Of a DNA stretch of 13,543 nt, positions 1-7,105 are shown piece by piece. The first letter of the stretch is position 1. Each line of letters begins with the position of its first letter. This DNA is from Betaproteobacteria bacterium (GTDB taxonomy: Bacteria; Pseudomonadota; Gammaproteobacteria; Burkholderiales; SG8-39): positions 1 through 13,543 of the forward strand of contig SHXF01000115.1 in the NCBI GenBank assembly GCA_009693435.1, in the 5' to 3' direction. The notes beneath the pieces were generated by a model. That model worked only from the letters and a program-made list of their open reading frames with translations, had not been told where the DNA came from and did no database searches. A program made the translations under genes and the position numbers.

Positions 1-79
1 AGCGCTGGCGGCGGAAATGAAGAGTGAAGTACCGCAGTGGGAACGGATGATCAGGGCAATCGGCCTGAGCCTCGACTGA
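1..79 (+). CDS. C-terminal end of a probable Bug/TctC-family periplasmic solute receptor (partial)
   Basis: The frame beginning at base 2 is open from the window edge and ends with TGA at 77-79, giving 25 residues; the start lies outside the window. The tail has the pattern K-S-E-V-P-x-W followed by a hydrophobic stretch and G-L-S-L-D. This resembles the usual end of Bug (tripartite tricarboxylate transporter receptor, TctC-like) proteins, which typically finish with an acidic/basic residue pair, a Trp about 12-15 residues from the end, and an I/V-K-x-A/S-G-x-K/S-x-D-like tail. Such proteins are exported receptors for small carboxylates. The assignment rests on 25 residues only. The existence of a coding end here is more certain than its family. 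It is convergent with glmS. Confidence 0.5.
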   Translation, partial: ALAAEMKSEVPQWERMIRAIGLSLD

Positions 80-119
80 CGCTTCCGCGTCACGCCTGTG
101 CCGGCATTGCGGCACAGGC
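77..119. terminator. Two tandem hairpins between convergent genes, possible bidirectional terminator
   Basis: The first hairpin, TGACGC-TTCC-GCGTCA (77-92), has a 6-bp stem and a tetraloop and includes the TGA stop of the upstream gene. The second has a perfect 10-bp stem, GCCTGTGCCG (94-103) with CGGCACAGGC (110-119), and a 6-nt loop. They fill the gap between the + strand gene ending at 79 and glmS ending at 138 on the minus strand, which is where a shared terminator would be expected. Neither side has a T-run after the stem, so classical intrinsic termination is not shown. The structures could instead protect 3' ends or assist Rho-dependent termination. Confidence 0.5.
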
Positions 120-137
120 CCCAGGCCGAACCGCAGG

Positions 138-1982
138 TCATTCCACGGTTACGGATTTCGCCAGGTTGCGCGGTTTGTCGACATCATTTCCCCGTGCAAG
201 GGCGGCGTGATACGCCAGCAACTGCAGCGGCACGGTGTGGAGGATAGGCGACAGCACCCCCGCATGGTCGGGCATGCGAATAACGTGCACGCCCTCGGCA
301 TCGCTGAGACGGGTGTCCTGGTCGGCGAAAACGTGGAGTTCGCCGCCGCGCGCCTTCACTTCCTGCAGGTTGGATTTCAGCTTCTCCAACAACGCGTCGT
401 TCGGCGCAATGGCCACTACCGGCATGAACTTGTCGACCAGCGCAAGCGGTCCGTGTTTGAGTTCGCCGGCGGCGTAGGCCTCGGCATGGATGTAGGAAAC
501 TTCCTTCAGTTTCAGCGCGCCTTCCATGGCAATGGGCCAGTGAATGCCGCGCCCCAGAAAAAGGGCGTGATGGAGAAGCGCGAATTTCTCGCCCCAGATT
601 TTCACCTGCGGCTCAACATGCAGCACACTGGCAAGCGCCGTGGGCAGGTGCCGCAGAGCGTGCAGCAATTCGGTTTCCCGCTCGCGCGTAAGGCGGCCGC
701 GCAGTTTCGCCAGGGTCATGGCAAGCAGCACCAGCGCCGCGAGTTGCGTGGTGAATGCCTTGGTCGAGGCGACGCCGATCTCGGGACCGGCGCGCGTGAG
801 AAAGCGCAGGTCGGAGGCGCGCACCAGCGCCGATTCGGGCACGTTGCAGATCGACAGGCTGTATTTCTGTCCATTGCGCTTGGCATGCTGGAGTGCTGCC
901 AGGGTGTCGGCCGTTTCACCCGACTGGGAAATCGTGATCACCAGCGCCCTGGGATTGTGAACCGAGTCGCGATAGCGGAACTCGCTGGCGATTTCGACGT
1001 TGCACGGAAGTCCGGTCAGGCCCTCCAGCCAGTAGCGCGCCACCATGCCCGCGTGATAACTGGTGCCGCAGGCAATGATCAGGACCGAATCGATTTCCTG
1101 CAGGATGTTGCCTGCTTCCGTGCCGAACAGCTGCGGCGACACCGCTTGCGCACTCGTCACCATTTCCAGCGTGTTCGCCACCGCCATCGGTTGCTCGAAA
1201 ATCTCTTTCTGCATGTAATGCTGGTAGTTGCCCAGTTCCACCGCCGACGCCGAGAGTTGGGAGACGTGCACCGCGCGCTCGATCCGGTTGCCCGCGCCAT
1301 CCGTCACGCGCACGCCCTGCAGGTCGATCTCGGCGCAGTCGCCATCCTCGAGGTAGACGATGCGCTGGGTGACCTGGATGAGCGCGGAGGCATCGGACGC
1401 GGCGAAGTTTTCGCCGTCGCCCAGGCCGAGCAAAAGCGGCGCGCCATGGCGTGCCACCACCAGCGTATCCTTGTCGGATTCGCGAATCACGGCAATCGCG
1501 TACGCGCCGACCAGTTCGGTTACGGCCCTGCGCACGGCGTCAATCAGTGCGGCGCTGGCGGCGAGCTTGGAATGAACCAGATGGGCGATGACTTCGGTGT
1601 CGGTGTCGGATTCGAACTTGTAGCCCTGGCCCTGTAGCCTCGCCCGGATTTCATCGTGGTTCTCTATGATGCCGTTATGGACCAGTGAAACGCCGCCGGA
1701 TATGTGGGGATGGGCATTGCGCTCCGAGGGCACACCGTGCGTTGCCCAGCGGGTGTGCGCAATGCCGATGTGGCCGTTCAGCGCCTGGCCGGCCGCAAGC
1801 TTCTCGAGTTCCACCACCCTGCCGGTAGAACGCACGCGCCGCAGCAGCGGATGGGATTTATCGTTCTCACTGAGGACAGCGATGCCGGCCGAGTCATAAC
1901 CGCGGTACTCGAGGCGCTTCAGCCCTTCCAGCAACATGGGCACGACATTGCGGCGCGCGATCGCGCCCACTATGCCGCACAT
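138..1982 (-). CDS. glmS: Glutamine--fructose-6-phosphate aminotransferase (isomerizing)
   Basis: Cytoplasmic enzyme that makes glucosamine-6-phosphate and glutamate from fructose-6-phosphate and glutamine, the committed step to UDP-GlcNAc. The 614-residue length is normal for the family (about 610). The protein starts M-C-G-I-V-G, so Met removal exposes the catalytic N-terminal Cys of a class II glutamine amidotransferase domain (roughly residues 2-220), which also shows Y-R-G-Y-D-S-A-G and H-T-R-W-A-T-H-G. Two SIS sugar-isomerase domains follow: the first around A-C-G-T-S-Y-H-A-G (Cys near residue 305), the second including [11 protein letters not shown] and E-L-K-H-G-P. The C-terminus N-L-A-K-S-V-T-V-E is the conserved ending. 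The start is fixed by the catalytic Cys, although the ribosome binding site is weak. It lies 79 bp downstream of glmU and is probably co-transcribed with it. No glmS ribozyme is expected or seen in this Gram-negative context. Confidence 0.98.
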   Translation of the reverse strand: MCGIVGAIARRNVVPMLLEGLKRLEYRGYDSAGIAVLSENDKSHPLLRRVRSTGRVVELEKLAAGQALNGHIGIAHTRWATHGVPSERNAHPHISGGVSLVHNGIIENHDEIRARLQGQGYKFESDTDTEVIAHLVHSKLAASAALIDAVRRAVTELVGAYAIAVIRESDKDTLVVARHGAPLLLGLGDGENFAASDASALIQVTQRIVYLEDGDCAEIDLQGVRVTDGAGNRIERAVHVSQLSASAVELGNYQHYMQKEIFEQPMAVANTLEMVTSAQAVSPQLFGTEAGNILQEIDSVLIIACGTSYHAGMVARYWLEGLTGLPCNVEIASEFRYRDSVHNPRALVITISQSGETADTLAALQHAKRNGQKYSLSICNVPESALVRASDLRFLTRAGPEIGVASTKAFTTQLAALVLLAMTLAKLRGRLTRERETELLHALRHLPTALASVLHVEPQVKIWGEKFALLHHALFLGRGIHWPIAMEGALKLKEVSYIHAEAYAAGELKHGPLALVDKFMPVVAIAPNDALLEKLKSNLQEVKARGGELHVFADQDTRLSDAEGVHVIRMPDHAGVLSPILHTVPLQLLAYHAALARGNDVDKPRNLAKSVTVE

Positions 1983-2061
1983 GGTTCCGGACTCTTGATG
2001 TTCATCTATGTGCCTCTCCGAAACACCAGTGATGCGGCTCTGTCTTTCGACGCACCGTCGC

Positions 2062-3420
2062 TCACTTGTTTTTCTTTACCGGACGCGACCAATTCGCGAT
2101 GGTGACCTGCTTCGCCCTGGACACGGTCAACTGCCCCGCCGGGGCGTCCCTCGTGAGGGTGGTCCCTGCTCCCAGTGTCGCACCCTTGCCCACCCTGACT
2201 GGCGCCACGAGTTGCGTGTCGGATCCGATGAATGCCCCATCCTCTATTATGGTCCGGTGTTTGTTGGCGCCATCATAGTTGCAAGTGATGGTGCCGGCAC
2301 CGATGTTGACGTCGCGACCGACCGTCGTGTCCCCGACATAAGCCAGATGATTGGCCTTGGAATGCTCGCCAATCTGGCTGTTCTTCACCTCGACGAAATT
2401 GCCGAGATGCACATCCTCAGCGAGGATCGTGCCCGGCCGGATGCGCGCATAGGGTCCGATGCGGCAATTGGCACCGATGTCGGCCTCGTCCACATGGCAA
2501 AAGGGCTCGATGCGCGTGCCTGCGGCCACGCGCACGTTCTTCAGCACGCAGTTCGCGCCGATCGCGACCCGGTCGCCGAGGGTTACCTCTCCCTCGAAAA
2601 CGCAATTGACGTCGATTGTCACGTCCCGCCCGCATGCCAGCGTGCCGCGTACGTCGAGACGCAACGGATCGGCTAACGCCACGCCTTGCTCAAGCAGCAC
2701 GCCCGCAAGATTGCGCTGGTATACGCGCTCCAGTTCGGCCAGTTGAGCGCGGCTGTTCACACCCAGCACTTCCCAGGCTGCCTGCGGCTGCGCCGCCTCC
2801 ACGCCCACGCCTTGCGCAACGGCCAGGGCGACGATGTCGGTCAGGTAATACTCCTTCTGTGCATTGTCGTTGTTCAACTGTGACAGCCAGGTGCGCAGCA
2901 TTTCGGTCGGCGCGACCATGATGCCGGTGTTGACTTCGCGTACCGCGAGTTCGTCGGCATTCGCGTCCTTGTCCTCGACGATGCGCGCAAGCCTCCCCTG
3001 CGCGCGCACAATGCGACCGTAACCCGACGGGTCCTCGAGCATTACGGTCAAGACCCCCAGACCCGACCCGGCCACGGCGATCAGGCGCTCCAGCGTATCG
3101 GCTCGGGTCAGAGGCACGTCGCCATAGAGCACCAGAGTGTGCGAGGCGCGATCTAGTTGGGGCAGTGCCTGCATGACTGCGTGGCCGGTGCCCAATTGCG
3201 GCTCCTGTTTCACCCAGACCAGCTCACCTGCGTCTCTCAGCCCTTCGCGAACCGTTTCGCCGCCATGCCCGTAGACAACGCATATCGCGGTCGGCTTGAG
3301 CGATCGTGCAGTTCCGATGACGTGCGCGAGCAAGGCCTTGCCGGCCAGCAGGTGCAGCACTTTGGGCGTATCGGAGTGCATCCGCTTGCCTTGTCCGGCG
3401 GCCAGAATGACGACGTTCAC
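2062..3420 (-). CDS. glmU: Bifunctional N-acetylglucosamine-1-phosphate uridyltransferase / glucosamine-1-phosphate acetyltransferase
   Basis: Catalyses the last two steps to UDP-GlcNAc: acetylation of glucosamine-1-phosphate using acetyl-CoA, then uridylyl transfer from UTP. The product feeds peptidoglycan and lipid A synthesis. The 452-residue length matches the family (about 456 in E. coli). The N-terminal nucleotidyltransferase domain opens with the signature L-A-A-G-Q-G-K-R-M followed by D-T-P-K-V-L, and has the L-Y-G-D-V-P-L metal/nucleotide region. The C-terminal half is a left-handed beta-helix of hexapeptide repeats (I-G-A-N-C and I-G-P-Y-A type turns). The acetyltransferase site includes [10 protein letters not shown], with the likely catalytic His at residue 358, and [11 protein letters not shown]. 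The start is GTG, reading [10 protein letters not shown]; no earlier start fits the conserved N-terminus. It is transcribed divergently from the importer operon, with glmS downstream. Confidence 0.98.
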   Translation of the reverse strand: MNVVILAAGQGKRMHSDTPKVLHLLAGKALLAHVIGTARSLKPTAICVVYGHGGETVREGLRDAGELVWVKQEPQLGTGHAVMQALPQLDRASHTLVLYGDVPLTRADTLERLIAVAGSGLGVLTVMLEDPSGYGRIVRAQGRLARIVEDKDANADELAVREVNTGIMVAPTEMLRTWLSQLNNDNAQKEYYLTDIVALAVAQGVGVEAAQPQAAWEVLGVNSRAQLAELERVYQRNLAGVLLEQGVALADPLRLDVRGTLACGRDVTIDVNCVFEGEVTLGDRVAIGANCVLKNVRVAAGTRIEPFCHVDEADIGANCRIGPYARIRPGTILAEDVHLGNFVEVKNSQIGEHSKANHLAYVGDTTVGRDVNIGAGTITCNYDGANKHRTIIEDGAFIGSDTQLVAPVRVGKGATLGAGTTLTRDAPAGQLTVSRAKQVTIANWSRPVKKNK

Positions 3421-3449
3421 GCTTGTGATTTTCCGAAACTCAGTGGGGG

Positions 3450-3455
3450 ATTATG
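3450..3455 (-). promoter_or_regulatory. Weak candidate -10 element for glmU
   Basis: On the minus strand this hexamer reads CATAAT (5 of 6 to the TATAAT consensus), 29 bp before the glmU GTG. No good -35 hexamer lies 16-18 bp upstream of it, so this is only a candidate. A promoter is expected somewhere in this divergent region, because the nearest upstream gene runs the other way. Confidence 0.25.
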
Positions 3456-3475
3456 CTATCACGGTCGTCATGGCG

Positions 3476-3533
3476 GCCGGCTGTCGGCCAGCTTGTAGGG
3501 GGGCAATGCGGGGTATATATTAGCGCCGGCTGT
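3476..3533. repeat. 9-bp direct repeat flanking the putative importer promoter
   Basis: GCCGGCTGT occurs at 3476-3484 and again at 3525-3533, 49 bp start to start. The copies sit just upstream of the proposed -35 and at the proposed transcription start of the phnD-like gene. The first copy also overlaps a small inverted repeat, GGCCG-N5-CGGCC (3475-3489). This placement would suit an operator pair. A 9-bp GC-rich match can also arise by chance in 200 bp, so the function is inferred. Confidence 0.35.
3493..3521 (+). promoter_or_regulatory. Candidate sigma70-type promoter of the phosphonate-type importer operon
   Basis: TTGTAG (3493-3498; 3 of 6 to TTGACA) is separated by exactly 17 bp from TATATT (3516-3521; 5 of 6 to TATAAT). 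Transcription would start near 3528, giving a leader of about 95 nt before the ATG at 3624. The leader contains a small perfect inverted repeat, CACGC-TAC-GCGTG (3550-3562). The -10 is good and the -35 poor, as is common for activator-dependent promoters. I do not see a clear Pho box. Confidence 0.4.
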
Positions 3534-3613
3534 ATTAACGCCCACTGCGCACGCTACGCGTGTTCTGATTGGTTGCTCGTTCGGAAACAGGCAATAGCGC
3601 AATCCATGTTGAA

Positions 3614-3618
3614 GGAGG
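3614..3618 (+). promoter_or_regulatory. Strong Shine-Dalgarno that fixes the PhnD-like start
   Basis: GGAGG lies 5 nt before the ATG at 3624-3626, inside GAAGGAGGGA. The frame is open much further upstream and has another ATG at 3606, but only the 3624 start has a good ribosome binding site. It also places a signal peptide exactly at the N-terminus. Confidence 0.85.
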
Positions 3619-3623
3619 GATCG

Positions 3624-4664
3624 ATGGTCAATTTCCGGGGGTTGATTTTCCGCCTGTTCGTTCCGCTGGCGTGTTTCGCCGCGTGGCTGCCTTCTGTTTC
3701 GTTCGCCCAGGACGCCTGCAAGGCACGCGGCGATCTCGACGCGCTTTACTGCGACGAAAATGCGGACATGGTGGCCGACTTGCCCAAGGACCCGAAGAAA
3801 CACAAGGTTCCGGGCACGCTGGTTTTTACCTATACGCCGGTTGAAGACCCGGCTGTTTATGAGAAGGTGTTCAAGCCCTTCACTGATCACTTGGGCAGTT
3901 GCACCGGCAAGCGGGTCGTGTTTTATCAGGTGCAGTCCAATGCCGCAGAAATCGAGGCGATGCGCTCCGGACGGCTCCACGTAGGCGGATTCTCCACCGG
4001 CCCGACTGCATTCGCCGTAAATCTCGCGGGCGCCGTGCCATTTGCCGTAAAAGGTTACGAGAAGGAATTTCAGGGCTATAACCTGATTGTCATCGTGAAG
4101 AAAGACAGCCCCTACCAGAAACTTGCCGACCTGAAGGGCAAGCGCCTTGCTCACACCTCTCCATCTTCCAACTCCGGCCACATGGCGCCCATGGCGCTGT
4201 TCCCCGCCCAGGGACTCTCGCCCGGCAAGGATTACTCCATCCTTTTCTCCGGCAAACACGACCAGTCGGTCATGGGCGTCAATTCAGGCGACTACGACGG
4301 CGCCGCAGTGGCATCCGACGTGTTTCATCGCATGGCCGAGCGCGGTCAGGTCAAGGAGGACAATTTCCGCATCCTCTACCGCAGCCCTAAGTTCCCCACA
4401 TCCTCGTTTGCCTATGCGCATGATCTGGAGCCCGCCTTCCGCGACAAGATGCTGAAGTGCTTCTACGACTACCGCTTTTCGGCGGAAATGCAAAAAGCCT
4501 TCGATGGCGCGGACCGGTTCTTTCCGGTGACCTACAAGAAGGACTGGGAAATAGTGCGCAAGGTTTCGGAAAGCGGCGGGGAAAAATTCAATCGGGCTGC
4601 CTACGAGAAGGAGTCGAAGCGCGAAGAGGAGGCTCGCAAGAAGGCGGCGGAAGCGAAAAAATAG
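3624..4664 (+). CDS. PhnD-like periplasmic substrate-binding protein of a phosphonate/phosphite-type ABC importer
   Basis: Exported ligand receptor that delivers substrate to the permeases encoded downstream. It has 346 residues from the ATG at 3624, chosen for its GGAGG site. The N-terminus is a classical signal peptide: basic R5 and R10, a hydrophobic core, and likely cleavage after S-F-A at residue 28. The mature part fits the PhnD family (type 2 periplasmic fold). It has D-P-A-V-Y-E-K-V-F-K-P-F-T-D-H-L, then G-R-L-H-V-G-G-F-S-T-G-P, then the ligand-loop region H-T-S-P-S-S-N-S-G-H (residues 177-186), which corresponds to the S/T-rich phosphate-contacting loop of PhnD proteins. Oddities: four Cys in the mature protein (C32 and C43 near the start), and a C-terminal tail of about 20 residues made mostly of Lys, Glu, Arg and Ala, probably a charged helix outside the fold. 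Members of this family bind phosphonates, phosphite, hypophosphite or other oxyanions. The exact ligand cannot be read from the sequence. Confidence 0.85.
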   Translation: MVNFRGLIFRLFVPLACFAAWLPSVSFAQDACKARGDLDALYCDENADMVADLPKDPKKHKVPGTLVFTYTPVEDPAVYEKVFKPFTDHLGSCTGKRVVFYQVQSNAAEIEAMRSGRLHVGGFSTGPTAFAVNLAGAVPFAVKGYEKEFQGYNLIVIVKKDSPYQKLADLKGKRLAHTSPSSNSGHMAPMALFPAQGLSPGKDYSILFSGKHDQSVMGVNSGDYDGAAVASDVFHRMAERGQVKEDNFRILYRSPKFPTSSFAYAHDLEPAFRDKMLKCFYDYRFSAEMQKAFDGADRFFPVTYKKDWEIVRKVSESGGEKFNRAAYEKESKREEEARKKAAEAKK

Positions 4665-4673
4665 GCCAGGCGA

Positions 4674-5447
4674 GTGGCGGCTGTCGCGCTGGCGATCACA
4701 GACCTGGTCAAGGAGTACGTGCCGGGCAGGCCGGTGTTGCGCGGCATCAGTCTTTCCATCTCCGGTGAAGGTGGCAATGCGGGTCTGACGGCAATAATCG
4801 GGCCCTCGGGAACCGGCAAGAGCACGCTCATCCGATGCATCAACCGGCTCGTGCCACCCACCTCCGGCACCATCCTGTTCGAAGGTCGGAACCTGCCGAC
4901 CTTGTCCGGTGCGGCACTGCGCCAGGCGCGGCGGCGCATCGGGATGGTGTTTCAGGAATACAACCTGGTCGAGCGCCTGACGGTGATGGAGAACCTGCTG
5001 TGTGGTCGACTTGGCTACGTTTCCGCATGGCGGGCGTGGCTGCGCAAGTTCCCCGATGCGGACATTGCGCGGGCATTCGAATTGCTGGATGCCGTCGGTT
5101 TGTCCAGCTTCGTCAACCAGCGTGCGGACGCCCTTTCGGGCGGCCAGCGCCAGCGTGTCGGTATTGCGCGCGCGTTGATGCAGAGTCCGGCACTGCTGCT
5201 CGCCGATGAACCCACCTCGTCGCTCGATCCCCGCACGTCCGTGGAGATCATGACGCTGATGCGCGACCTGTGCCGGCAAAACGGCATCCCGGTGCTGGTG
5301 AACATGCACGACGTCGAACTGGCGCGGCGCTTCGCCGACCGCATCATTGGCATGTCCGGCGGCACGATCGTCTACGACGGCGGGCCCGAAGGGCTGAACG
5401 ATGCGCATCTGACGACGATATACGGCGGCGAAAACTGGCTGCGCTGA
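4674..5447 (+). CDS. phnC: PhnC-like ATP-binding subunit of phosphonate-type ABC importer
   Basis: Cytoplasmic ATPase that powers the importer. It has 257 residues, normal for PhnC. All nucleotide-binding motifs are intact: Walker [10 protein letters not shown] (43-51), Q-loop Q94 in V-F-Q-E-Y-N-L, the signature L-S-G-G-Q-R-Q (154-160), Walker B L-L-L-A-D-E-P (174-180), D-loop S-L-D-P, and the H-loop His212. V-F-Q-E/Q-x-N-L-V-x-R-L-T-V is typical of the PhnC branch. The start is GTG, 9 bp after the binding-protein stop; there is no ATG before the Walker A motif and the Shine-Dalgarno is weak. Translation therefore probably depends on the upstream gene. The symbol reflects the family; the transported compound may not be a phosphonate. 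Confidence 0.9.
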   Translation: MAAVALAITDLVKEYVPGRPVLRGISLSISGEGGNAGLTAIIGPSGTGKSTLIRCINRLVPPTSGTILFEGRNLPTLSGAALRQARRRIGMVFQEYNLVERLTVMENLLCGRLGYVSAWRAWLRKFPDADIARAFELLDAVGLSSFVNQRADALSGGQRQRVGIARALMQSPALLLADEPTSSLDPRTSVEIMTLMRDLCRQNGIPVLVNMHDVELARRFADRIIGMSGGTIVYDGGPEGLNDAHLTTIYGGENWLR

Positions 5448-5476
5448 TGGCGGCAAACAGGATTTCATTCCAGTGA
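5447..5476 (+). other. 9-codon mini-ORF bridging the phnC stop and the first phnE start
   Basis: ATG at 5447-5449 overlaps the last base of the phnC TGA stop (TGATG). The frame runs 9 codons (M-A-A-N-R-I-S-F-Q) and ends with TGA at 5474-5476. That stop overlaps the GTG start of the next gene at 5473-5475 (GTGA). The mini-ORF therefore covers the whole 25-bp gap. Ribosomes finishing phnC could restart here and be delivered to the next start codon. This is a reading of the sequence geometry; no product is implied and it could be coincidental. Confidence 0.35.
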
Positions 5477-6285
5477 CCGCAACGCCGGCAAAGGGTCCTG
5501 TGGCGTTCAAGCCCGACTGGACGGTGCGCGCGGGGTGGCTGCTGCTCCTCGCTTACATCGCTTACGCAACTGCCCGGCTGGATTTTACCTGGGCTCGTTT
5601 CATGATCGGTCTGGACAACGGCGCGCGTTTTATTGCGCGCATGTTTCCCCCGCACATTGCCCAGCCCGACACGCTTGCGAAGGGTCTCACCGAGTCGCTG
5701 GAAATCGCGGTGCTTGCCACCTGCGCCGGCATCCTGTTCTCGCTGCCCATCGGCTTGCTGGCGGCGCGCAACCTGATGCCGGTCTGGGCCACATGGCCTG
5801 CCCGATCGCTGATCGCGCTGTGCCGTTCATTCCACCCGGTGATCGTGGCAATTGTCTTCGTCAAGGCTGTCGGATTCGGTGCCCTTGCCGGAATACTGGC
5901 GCTGGTGGTGGCATCGATCGGCTTCATCGGCAAGTTGTTCGCCGAAGCCATCGAGGAGATTTCATTGAAGCAGGTCGAAGCGGTACGTGCAACGGGCGCG
6001 CCGTTTATGAACCTGATCGCCTATGGCGTGCTGCCTCAGGTGTTCTCTCGATTCATCGGATTTGCCACCTACCAGCTCGACTCGAATCTGCGCAATTCGA
6101 CCATGGTGGGAATCGTCGGGGCCGGCGGCATAGGCGGCACCCTTTTTGCCGCATTCCAGCGATTCGACTACGACTTCGTCTGCGCCATCCTGATTTCCAT
6201 CATTATCCTGATCATGATCGGCGAGGTTCTCGCGTCATGGGTGCGCACGGTGTTTCTGGACCGCTCCCGGGTGTCCGGTGAATAG
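5473..6285 (+). CDS. phnE: PhnE-like permease, first of two
   Basis: Inner-membrane subunit forming half of the transport channel. It has 270 residues. An N-terminal membrane segment (about residues 19-35) is followed by a linker and then by several hydrophobic helices between about 73 and 260. The cytoplasmic loop that contacts the ATPase (EAA motif) is present as E-A-I-E-E-I-S, then A-V-R-A-T-G-A-P, then G-V-L-P-Q-V. The family landmarks L-P-I-G-L-L-A-A-R-N and G-A-G-G-I-G are also present. The start is GTG at 5473, the first usable in-frame start after phnC, with AGGA about 10 nt upstream. The end overlaps the next permease gene by 8 bp. Two different permeases encoded side by side suggest a heterodimeric channel, an arrangement known for HtxC/HtxE (hypophosphite) and several PhnE1/PhnE2 systems. 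Confidence 0.88.
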   Translation: MTATPAKGPVAFKPDWTVRAGWLLLLAYIAYATARLDFTWARFMIGLDNGARFIARMFPPHIAQPDTLAKGLTESLEIAVLATCAGILFSLPIGLLAARNLMPVWATWPARSLIALCRSFHPVIVAIVFVKAVGFGALAGILALVVASIGFIGKLFAEAIEEISLKQVEAVRATGAPFMNLIAYGVLPQVFSRFIGFATYQLDSNLRNSTMVGIVGAGGIGGTLFAAFQRFDYDFVCAILISIIILIMIGEVLASWVRTVFLDRSRVSGE

Positions 6286-7087
6286 CCCTGCTTCTGTCGG
6301 GGCGCGCGTCTGGCGGCGTTTCACGCCGGCTCAGCGCATTGCGCGCTTCGCCGTCTATCTCGCCCTCGTCGCGGCCATCGTCGCCTCCGCGCGCAGCGTC
6401 GAGGTGATCCCGGAGTTTCTATACGACGCGCCCGAGCAGGTGCAGGACCTCCTTGTGCGCATGTGGCCGGTGGCGCTGGACCATTACGCCGGCGGCGTGC
6501 ACGACGCGCTGATGGATACGTTGCACATCGCTTCCCTTGGGACCATCCTCGCTGTAATCATGGCACTGCCCATCGGCTTGATGGCGGCGAGAAACATTAC
6601 CCACAGCCGTTTTCTCAATTATTTCGCCAAGCTCCTTCTTGTCTCCAGCCGCTCGGTGAATTCGCTGGTTTGGGCGTTGCTGTTCGTCGCGGTGTTCGGG
6701 CCGGGTTCACTGGCCGGCACCCTGGCGATCGCATTTCGCTCCATCGGCTTTGTAGGCAAGCTTGTCGGCGAGGCGATCGAGGAGGCGCCGCGCGGCCCGA
6801 TCGAGGCGCTGGAGGCGGTCGGTGCCCCCTGGTTCTCGATCCTCGCGAAGGGATACTGGCCGCAGGTGTTGCCCGCATTCTGGTCCATCGCGCTATTTCG
6901 CTGGGACATCAACGTGCGCGAATCGGCGGTACTCGGTCTTGTCGGCGCGGGCGGAGTGGGCATGGCCCTGGACACCGCCATGAACCTGTTTCAGTGGGAC
7001 CGAGTGGCCATGGTGCTGGTCGCCATTTTTGCGGTGGTCATCGCAGCCGAGATCGTCGTCACCCACATTCGCAAACGCATCCTGTGA
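6278..7087 (+). CDS. phnE: PhnE-like permease, second of two
   Basis: Second inner-membrane subunit, 269 residues. It has the same plan as its neighbour: one N-terminal helix (about 24-40), a periplasmic stretch, and then a block of transmembrane helices with L-P-I-G-L-M-A-A-R-N. The EAA loop reads E-A-I-E-E-A-P, then A-L-E-A-V-G-A-P, then G-Y-W-P-Q-V-L-P, and G-A-G-G-V-G follows further on. The shared landmarks suggest the two permeases are paralogues from an old duplication. They are clearly diverged, which fits a heterodimer. The GTG start lies inside the previous gene (GTGAATAG: start at 6278, stop of the upstream gene at 6283-6285), so the two are almost certainly translationally coupled. 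The gene ends 18 bp from the convergent gltD stop, with no clear terminator between. Confidence 0.88.
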   Translation: MNSPASVGARVWRRFTPAQRIARFAVYLALVAAIVASARSVEVIPEFLYDAPEQVQDLLVRMWPVALDHYAGGVHDALMDTLHIASLGTILAVIMALPIGLMAARNITHSRFLNYFAKLLLVSSRSVNSLVWALLFVAVFGPGSLAGTLAIAFRSIGFVGKLVGEAIEEAPRGPIEALEAVGAPWFSILAKGYWPQVLPAFWSIALFRWDINVRESAVLGLVGAGGVGMALDTAMNLFQWDRVAMVLVAIFAVVIAAEIVVTHIRKRIL

Positions 7088-7105
7088 TCGCGTTCCCGGA
7101 AACGG

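Noticed and set aside
207..1637. A 476-codon + strand open frame opposite glmS
   Set aside because: Antisense shadow of a fully conserved glmS. No domain, signal or ribosome site supports it. The same applies to long frames opposite phnD/phnC (4284-5510), gltD (7484-8587) and gltB (11186-12328).
1983..2061. glmS ribozyme or terminator in the glmU-glmS gap
   Set aside because: The gap is 79 bp, too short for a typical glmS ribozyme, which belongs mainly to Gram-positive bacteria. The only stem seen is a 5-bp CGACG/CGTCG hairpin (2048-2060) with no T-run after it on the minus strand.
3453..3623. 57-codon N-terminal extension of the PhnD-like protein
   Set aside because: The extra residues are not signal-peptide-like and have no ribosome site. 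The ATG at 3624 has GGAGG at ideal spacing and puts a signal peptide at the N-terminus. The proposed promoter would also lie inside the extension.
3624..7087. A C-P lyase or phosphonate catabolic operon
   Set aside because: Only transport genes are present. The genes on both sides (glmU, gltD) are unrelated housekeeping genes on the other strand.
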